NCBI RefSeq assembly: GCF_000346755.1
Contig: NZ_ANNV01000171.1
Coordinates: 1 to 62,476 of the forward strand
Origin: Pseudomonas sp. CBZ-4
GTDB lineage: Bacteria; Pseudomonadota; Gammaproteobacteria; Pseudomonadales; Pseudomonadaceae
Direction: 5' to 3'
Length of the DNA: 62,476 nt
The position numbers and the translations under genes were made by a program. The notes under the pieces were generated by a model. It was not told the DNA's origin. It ran no database searches and saw only the letters and a program-made list of their open reading frames with translations. The stretch's first letter is position 1, and each line of letters starts with the position of its first letter. Of this stretch, positions 57,464-62,476 are shown piece by piece.

Positions 57464-59107
57464 CTATTTCAACGTACCCAGATTCGCCTCACTCATATCC
57501 AGCTCGGCCAACACCTCCCTCAGCACGTCATCCCCAATCTGGTGATGACGGCTCAAGCTATACAACTCCAACCGCTGCGCCCGCAGGGCCTTGAGGCGTA
57601 ACTTGCGTTCAAGCAGGTCCATCTGCTGCGCCAGTGCCTGGGCTTCGGCCGAATCGTTGAACACTTCCAACTGATGACGGTATTCCGACATCAAGCGTGC
57701 CTTCAACTCGGCCGCCAATGCTGCCTGGGCGGCGTCCTGGGTTTCGGTTTCAGCGAGTTCCTCGGTTTCTAGGGCATGAATCGCCGCCACCGCGGTTTTC
57801 TTCCAGGCCTCGCGAACCTCGTTGTGGCGCTTCTCATCGGGGCTCTTTTCGACACCGCGTAATAACAGCGGCAAGGCGATGCACGCGGCGATCAGCGATA
57901 ACAGAATCACCCCGGCGGCGATAAAGATCAGCAGGTCACGCTCGGGAAAGTCCTGCCCCGGCGCCAGCAACAGCGGCACCGACATCACACCGGCCAACGT
58001 CACCGCTCCGCGCACGCCGCCGACGGTGAGCAACCAGCATGAGCGCGCCGTTGGCACCAGCGTCAGCTCGCCTTTGCCACGCAGCCTGCGCAGCAAACCC
58101 GACAGCCGCCAAATGCTCTGCACCCAGACAAAGCGCAGCACCAGCAACACCAGGAAGATCGCCACCACGTCCAGGCAGCGGTACAACAACGTCGGCCACA
58201 GCGTCGGCTCATGGCTGACCACCGCCTTGATGATGTCCGGCAGCTGCAGGCCCAGCAGCAGGAAGATCAAGCCGTTGAAGGCAAACTCCAGCAGCGACCA
58301 GACACTACGGTTAAGCAAACGCGTGCTGGTCTGGCGCGGCAACAGGTCGAGCCAGCTTTGCATCATGCCCGCCGCCACCGCCGACAAAATCCCCGAGGCG
58401 CCCAGGCGCTCGGCCAGCACATACGCGGCAAATGGCAGCAGCAACATGAACACCACATGGGTTGCCGGGTCGTCCCAACCACGGGCGATCATCCAGGTGC
58501 GCAAGCGGCCCACCAGCCAGCTCAGCGCCACGCCAACGGCCAGGCCACCGACCGCCACCAGCACAAAGGTGAGGCTGGCGTCCGCCAGGGAGAACACACC
58601 GGTCAACGCCGCCGCCAGGGCGAACTTGAAGGTCACCAGGCCCGAAGCATCGTTCATCAGGGCCTCGCCCTGCAGCATATGCATCAGCGGCGTGGGCAAA
58701 CGGTTCTGGGAAATGGCCGACACCGCCACGGCATCCGTCGGCGACAACACCGCCGCGAGGGCGAAGGCTACGGGAAGCGGGATCGTCGGCAAGATCCAAT
58801 GAATGAAGTACCCGGCGCCGACCACGGTGAACAGCACCAGCCCCACCGCCAACGTCAGGATCGGCCCGCGCAGCCGCCACAATTCGCGTTTGGGCATGCG
58901 CCAGCCATCGGAAAACAACAGCGGCGGCAGGAACAGAAACAGGAACAACTCCGGGTCCAGTGCTACATGCAGCCCCAGCGTCGGCCAGGCCAGCAAGGCA
59001 CCTGCGCCGATCTGCACCAGGGGCAACGGCAACGGTATGACACGCCCGACCAGACGCGACACGCTGACCAGCATCAGCAGGATAAGAACGGTGTAGGCGG
59101 TTTGCAT
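57464..59107 (-). CDS. Na+/H+ antiporter, CPA1 family
   Basis: The 547-residue membrane protein has about 12 helices (residues 1-400) and the CPA1 motifs FLFLPPLLFSDGW and SPTDAVAVSAI, then a cytoplasmic tail of about 140 residues, charged and helical. It resembles E. coli YjcE and should exchange Na+ or K+ for H+ in pH and salt homeostasis. The ATG at 59107 (MQTAYTVLILL) places the first helix at the N-terminus. Confidence 0.92.
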   Translation of the reverse strand: MQTAYTVLILLMLVSVSRLVGRVIPLPLPLVQIGAGALLAWPTLGLHVALDPELFLFLFLPPLLFSDGWRMPKRELWRLRGPILTLAVGLVLFTVVGAGYFIHWILPTIPLPVAFALAAVLSPTDAVAVSAISQNRLPTPLMHMLQGEALMNDASGLVTFKFALAAALTGVFSLADASLTFVLVAVGGLAVGVALSWLVGRLRTWMIARGWDDPATHVVFMLLLPFAAYVLAERLGASGILSAVAAGMMQSWLDLLPRQTSTRLLNRSVWSLLEFAFNGLIFLLLGLQLPDIIKAVVSHEPTLWPTLLYRCLDVVAIFLVLLVLRFVWVQSIWRLSGLLRRLRGKGELTLVPTARSCWLLTVGGVRGAVTLAGVMSVPLLLAPGQDFPERDLLIFIAAGVILLSLIAACIALPLLLRGVEKSPDEKRHNEVREAWKKTAVAAIHALETEELAETETQDAAQAALAAELKARLMSEYRHQLEVFNDSAEAQALAQQMDLLERKLRLKALRAQRLELYSLSRHHQIGDDVLREVLAELDMSEANLGTLK

Positions 59108-59320
59108 AACGCGGGGTTCCCGGACAATCGACTTGCGAAGACACACTTGAGGCAACGACTGGCCGTTGAAGTGCCATATTACCCGGCTATATTACCGGCC
59201 TGGCTGGCGCCTGGCATTTGCACATAAGTCGCACACCAGCATGACAGCGGCACCACAGGCCGCCGGTCGTGGCATAATCCGTGACCTTTCGTTTCCGTTG
59301 GTCCAAAGGGGGGCAATTCC

Positions 59321-59683
59321 TTGACCGTTTCAAGCAAAACCTTGCACCTTTTCGGCATCAAAGCCTGCGACACCATGAAAAAGGCGCGCACCTGGCTCGA
59401 TGAGCACGGTCTGAACTACGAGTTCCACGACTACAAAACGGCCGGTATCGACCGCGAACACTTGACCCAATGGTGCAACGAGCACGGTTGGCAGGTGGTT
59501 TTGAACCGTGCGGGCACCACCTTTCGCAAACTCGAAGACGAACGCAAAGCCGATCTCGATCAGTCGAAAGCCATTGAATTGATGCTCGCACAACCCTCGA
59601 TGATCAAGCGTCCGGTGCTCGATCTCGGTGACAGAACCCTGATTGGCTTCAAGCCAGATAGTTATTCGGCGGCCCTCAAGTAG
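59321..59683 (+). CDS. Spx/ArsC-family thioredoxin-fold protein (YffB-like)
   Basis: The 120-residue product has a single active-site-like cysteine (C16) in FGIKACDTMKKA and the Spx/YffB pattern, including TFRKLEDERKADLD. YffB-type proteins are glutathione-dependent thiol reductases; arsenate reduction is not implied. The TTG start at 59321 is supported by AAGGGGGG about eight bases upstream, with no ATG near. It lies just ahead of dapD, 33 bases apart. Confidence 0.9.
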   Translation: MTVSSKTLHLFGIKACDTMKKARTWLDEHGLNYEFHDYKTAGIDREHLTQWCNEHGWQVVLNRAGTTFRKLEDERKADLDQSKAIELMLAQPSMIKRPVLDLGDRTLIGFKPDSYSAALK

Positions 59684-59716
59684 GCCAGCCCTTTCCATTT
59701 TTGTAGAGGTAACAGC

Positions 59717-60751
59717 ATGTCCAATTCCCTGTTCAGCCTGGGCTTCGGCGTCGGCACTCAGAACCGCCAAGGTGCTTGGCTGGAAGTGTTTTACGCACAA
59801 CCGCTGCTCAATCCTTCGGCGGAAATCGTCGCAGCCATCGCGCCGATCCTCGGCTACACCGAAGGCAACCAGGCGATCACCTTCACCGTCACCCAGGCCC
59901 TGCAACTGGCCGACGCACTGAAAGGCGTCGATGCCACCCAAGCCGCCCTGCTCAGCCGCCTGGCTGAAAGCCACACCCCGCTGGTTGCCACGCTGCTGGC
60001 CGAAGACGCCGCGCTGACCTCCACGCCTGAGGCCTACCTCAAGCTGCACCTGCTGTCCCACCGCCTGGTCAAGCCCCACGGCCTGAGCCTGGCCGGTGTG
60101 TTCCCGCAGCTGCCAAACGTCGCGTGGACCAGCCAGGGCGCCATCGACATCAGCGAACTGGCCGAACGCCAGCTGGAAGCACGCCTGCGTGGCGAGCTAC
60201 TGGAAGTGTTCTCGGTGGACAAGTTCCCGAAAATGACCGACTACGTGGTCCCGGCCGGCGTGCGTATCGCTGACGCCGCGCGTCTGCGCCTGGGCGCCTA
60301 CGTGGGCGAAGGCACCACCGTGATGCACGAAGGTTTCATCAACTTCAACGCCGGCACCGAAGGCCCGGGCATGATCGAAGGCCGCGTGTCGGCTGGCGTG
60401 TTCGTCGGCAAGGGTTCGGACCTGGGCGGCGGTTGCTCCACCATGGGCACCCTGTCGGGCGGCGGCAACATCGTGATCAAGGTCGGCGAAGGCTGCCTGA
60501 TCGGCGCCAACGCCGGTATCGGTATCCCGCTGGGCGACCGCAACACCGTGGAGTCGGGCCTGTACGTCACCGCCGGGACCAAGGTCGCGCTGCTGGACGA
60601 GCAGAACCAACTGGTCAAGGTGGTCAAGGCACGCGACCTGGCCGGCCAGCCGGACCTGCTGTTCCGCCGCAACTCCGAGACCGGTGCCGTGGAGTGCAAA
60701 ACCCACAAATCGGCCATCGAACTGAACGAAGCGCTGCACGCTCACAACTAA
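59717..60751 (+). CDS. dapD: 2,3,4,5-tetrahydropyridine-2,6-dicarboxylate N-succinyltransferase
   Basis: The 344-residue left-handed beta-helix acyltransferase of the succinylase lysine pathway has hexapeptide repeats over residues 180-300 (GAYVGEGTTVMHEGFINFNAG in part). It is the longer Pseudomonas/actinobacterial type, not the 274-residue E. coli form. AGAGG precedes the ATG. Confidence 0.96.
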   Translation: MSNSLFSLGFGVGTQNRQGAWLEVFYAQPLLNPSAEIVAAIAPILGYTEGNQAITFTVTQALQLADALKGVDATQAALLSRLAESHTPLVATLLAEDAALTSTPEAYLKLHLLSHRLVKPHGLSLAGVFPQLPNVAWTSQGAIDISELAERQLEARLRGELLEVFSVDKFPKMTDYVVPAGVRIADAARLRLGAYVGEGTTVMHEGFINFNAGTEGPGMIEGRVSAGVFVGKGSDLGGGCSTMGTLSGGGNIVIKVGEGCLIGANAGIGIPLGDRNTVESGLYVTAGTKVALLDEQNQLVKVVKARDLAGQPDLLFRRNSETGAVECKTHKSAIELNEALHAHN

Positions 60752-60770
60752 GCAGCCACTCGATGCCCCT

Positions 60771-60796
60771 AGCGGGCCCCGATCCTGGGGCTCGCT
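60771..60796 (+). terminator. Hairpin downstream of dapD
   Basis: A ten-base stem with one G-U pair (AGCGGGCCCC / GGGGCTCGCT) and a six-base loop is followed only by TATACG, so termination is uncertain. Confidence 0.4.
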
Positions 60797-60815
60797 TATA
60801 CGAGTCTTGAACACC

Positions 60816-62021
60816 ATGCTAGTGCCCTCTCCCTGGCGCGCCGATTTCCCGGCCATCGCCACCCTGCAACGGCAAGACCAGACCTACCTGGACAACGCCG
60901 CCACCACGCAAAAACCCCAGGCCCTGTTGGATGCCATCAGCCATTACTACGCCAATGGCGCAGCCAATGTGCACCGTGCCCAGCATTTGCCGGGTGCCCA
61001 TGCGACCCAGGCGTTCGAAGACAGCCGCAGCAAGGTCGCCCAGTGGTTGAACGCAGGTGACAGCGGGCAGGTCGTGTTCACCCACGGCGCAACCTCTGCG
61101 CTGAACCTCCTGGCCTACGGCCTGGAGCATCTATTCAATGCGGGCGATGAGATTGTCATCAGCGCCCTGGAACACCACGCCAACCTGCTGCCCTGGCAGC
61201 AACTGGCCAAACGCCGCGCCTTGGAGCTGGTGGTATTGCCCCTTGGCGATGACGGCGTGATTGACCTCGCCGCCGCCGCCAAGCTGATCGGCCCGCGCAC
61301 ACGCCTGCTGGCGGTGAGCCAGTTGTCCAACGTGCTCGGAGCGTGGCAACCGCTGGAGGCCCTGTTCGCACTGGCCCAGCCCCACGGCGCCCTGACGGTC
61401 ATCGACGGCGCCCAAGGCATCGTCCATGGTCGCCACGACGTACAGGCCCTGGGCTGCGACTTCTACGTGTTTTCCAGCCACAAGCTCTACGGCCCGGACG
61501 GCGTCGGGGTGTTGTTCGCTCGCAATGAGGCCCTGCATCACCTGCGCCACTGGCAGTTTGGCGGTGAGATGGTGCAACAGGCCGATTACCACAGCGCCAG
61601 CTTCCGCCCGGCGCCGCTGGGGTTCGAGGCCGGCACGCCGCCGATTGCCAGCGTGATCGGGCTGGGCGCCAGCCTGGATTACCTGAGCTCGCTGGATCAG
61701 CAAGCGGTGATCGCCCATGAAGCGGCGCTGCATGACTACCTGCTGCGCGGGCTCAACGCGCGCAATGGCGTGCGGGTGCTGGGCGCGCCTCAAGTAGCGT
61801 TGGTCAGTTTTGTCGTCGAGGGCGTGCACAACGCCGACCTTGCGCACCTGCTCACCGAGCAAGGCATTGCCGTACGCGCCGGTCATCATTGTGCGATGCC
61901 GCTGCTCAAGGCGATGCATTTGTCGGGGGCGATCCGCGTTTCGCTGGCGCTGTATAACGATTCCGACGACCTGGAACGGTTTTTTGAGGCGCTGGATCAG
62001 GCCCTGGATATGTTGCGATGA
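60816..62021 (+). CDS. csdA: Cysteine desulfurase (CsdA/SufS type)
   Basis: The 401-residue class V PLP enzyme takes sulfur from cysteine as a persulfide for iron-sulfur clusters and other thio-compounds. The PLP lysine is in SSHKLYGPDGVG and the catalytic cysteine in AGHHCAMPLL; both are present. I chose the ATG at 60816; an in-frame TTG at 60807 adds three residues. Its stop overlaps the next ATG (ATGA). Confidence 0.95.
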   Translation: MLVPSPWRADFPAIATLQRQDQTYLDNAATTQKPQALLDAISHYYANGAANVHRAQHLPGAHATQAFEDSRSKVAQWLNAGDSGQVVFTHGATSALNLLAYGLEHLFNAGDEIVISALEHHANLLPWQQLAKRRALELVVLPLGDDGVIDLAAAAKLIGPRTRLLAVSQLSNVLGAWQPLEALFALAQPHGALTVIDGAQGIVHGRHDVQALGCDFYVFSSHKLYGPDGVGVLFARNEALHHLRHWQFGGEMVQQADYHSASFRPAPLGFEAGTPPIASVIGLGASLDYLSSLDQQAVIAHEAALHDYLLRGLNARNGVRVLGAPQVALVSFVVEGVHNADLAHLLTEQGIAVRAGHHCAMPLLKAMHLSGAIRVSLALYNDSDDLERFFEALDQALDMLR

Positions 62022-62431
62022 GTTTGCCGGTCGATGCAGTGACAGCGCTTGAAGCGTTCCAGGCCGTGGGTAGCTGGGAGCAGCGCGCGCGGATGCTGAT
62101 GCAATGGGGCGAACGTATGCCGGCCCTGGCTGCTGAAGATAAGGTTGAGGCCAACCTGGTGCAGGGCTGTGAAAGTCTGGTGTGGTTGGTGGGGCGCTTG
62201 CAGGATGGGCAATGGCAGTTCGCTGCTGCCAGTGATGCTCGGCTGATTCGCGGCTTGGTGGCGTTGTTGCTGGTGCGGGTGAATGGGTTGTCGACTGCCG
62301 AGTTGCAGGCCGTGGACTTGCCCGACTGGTTCAATCAACTGGGCCTTTCCCGCCAGTTGTCACCCTCGCGCAGCAACGGCTTGAATGCAGTATTACAGCG
62401 CATGCGAACTTTGAGCCTTACACAAAACTAA
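62018..62431 (+). CDS. csdE: Sulfur acceptor protein CsdE (SufE family)
   Basis: The 137-residue SufE-fold protein accepts the persulfide from CsdA on C51 (VQGCESLVW). It is translationally coupled to csdA and starts MSLPVDAVTALEAF. Length is normal. Confidence 0.94.
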   Translation: MSLPVDAVTALEAFQAVGSWEQRARMLMQWGERMPALAAEDKVEANLVQGCESLVWLVGRLQDGQWQFAAASDARLIRGLVALLLVRVNGLSTAELQAVDLPDWFNQLGLSRQLSPSRSNGLNAVLQRMRTLSLTQN

Positions 62432-62432
62432 A

Positions 62433-62476
62433 TGTGGGAGCTGGCTTGCCTGCGATGCAGGCACCTCGGTGTATCA
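62433..62476. repeat. REP element, left part (window edge)
   Basis: The sequence TGTGGGAGCTGGCTTGCCTGCGATG is the left REP arm, starting two bases after the csdE stop; the element runs off the window. Confidence 0.85.

Overview
The window is about 62.5 kb of high-GC chromosome from a Pseudomonas of the fluorescens group. Three things point there. The gene order rpoS-nlpD-pcm-surE-truD-ispF ... ispD-ftsB-eno-kdsA-pyrG-tilS-accA-dnaE-rnhB-lpxB-lpxA-fabZ-lpxD-ompH-bamA-rseP-dxr-cdsA-uppS-frr-pyrH-tsf-rpsB / map-glnD-dapC ... dapD-csdA-csdE is the Pseudomonas one. The proteins read as Pseudomonas orthologues. The gaps carry a repeated REP palindrome (core GTGGGAGCTGGCTTGCCTGCGAT) typical of this group. 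I see no tRNA, rRNA, IS element, prophage or CRISPR array.

Left part (1-15.4 kb), accessory. A four-gene DNA-repair set (MBL exonuclease, ATP-dependent ligase, Lhr-type helicase, PdeM metallophosphoesterase) is split in two by about 9.3 kb. The intervening DNA holds an amino-acid ABC transporter operon ordered like aotJQMOP, a two-component system, and a divergent three-gene GtrA / family-2 glycosyltransferase / ArnT-like set that probably modifies a cell-surface glycan.

Middle (15.4-27.7 kb). A small proline-rich protein gene, dcd and a cold-shock gene lie next to the end of rpoS, with a nested REP at the junction. Then come the nlpD-rpoS and ispF-truD-surE-pcm blocks, the glutathione-dependent formaldehyde detoxification pair adhC-fghA with its divergent LysR regulator, ispD-ftsB and eno.

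Right-middle (27.7-51.3 kb). A nearly continuous minus-strand run of essential genes covers CTP and KDO synthesis (pyrG, kdsA), tRNA modification (tilS), fatty-acid synthesis (accA, fabZ), replication (dnaE, rnhB), lipid A synthesis (lpxA, lpxB, lpxD), outer-membrane assembly (ompH, bamA), the site-2 protease rseP, isoprenoid and phospholipid genes (dxr, uppS, cdsA) and translation factors (frr, tsf, rpsB). Several internal hairpins with U-rich tails look like partial terminators dividing this run.

Right end (51.7-62.5 kb), plus strand except the antiporter gene: map, glnD, dapC, an unusual lower-GC astacin-like metallopeptidase, a CPA1 Na+/H+ antiporter, a Spx/ArsC-family protein, dapD and csdA-csdE.

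The most notable items are the split repair cluster, the two-component-system/glycan-modification module, the orphan astacin-like peptidase, nested REP palindromes, a hairpin in the rpoS leader and a terminator that abuts the ispF start codon.
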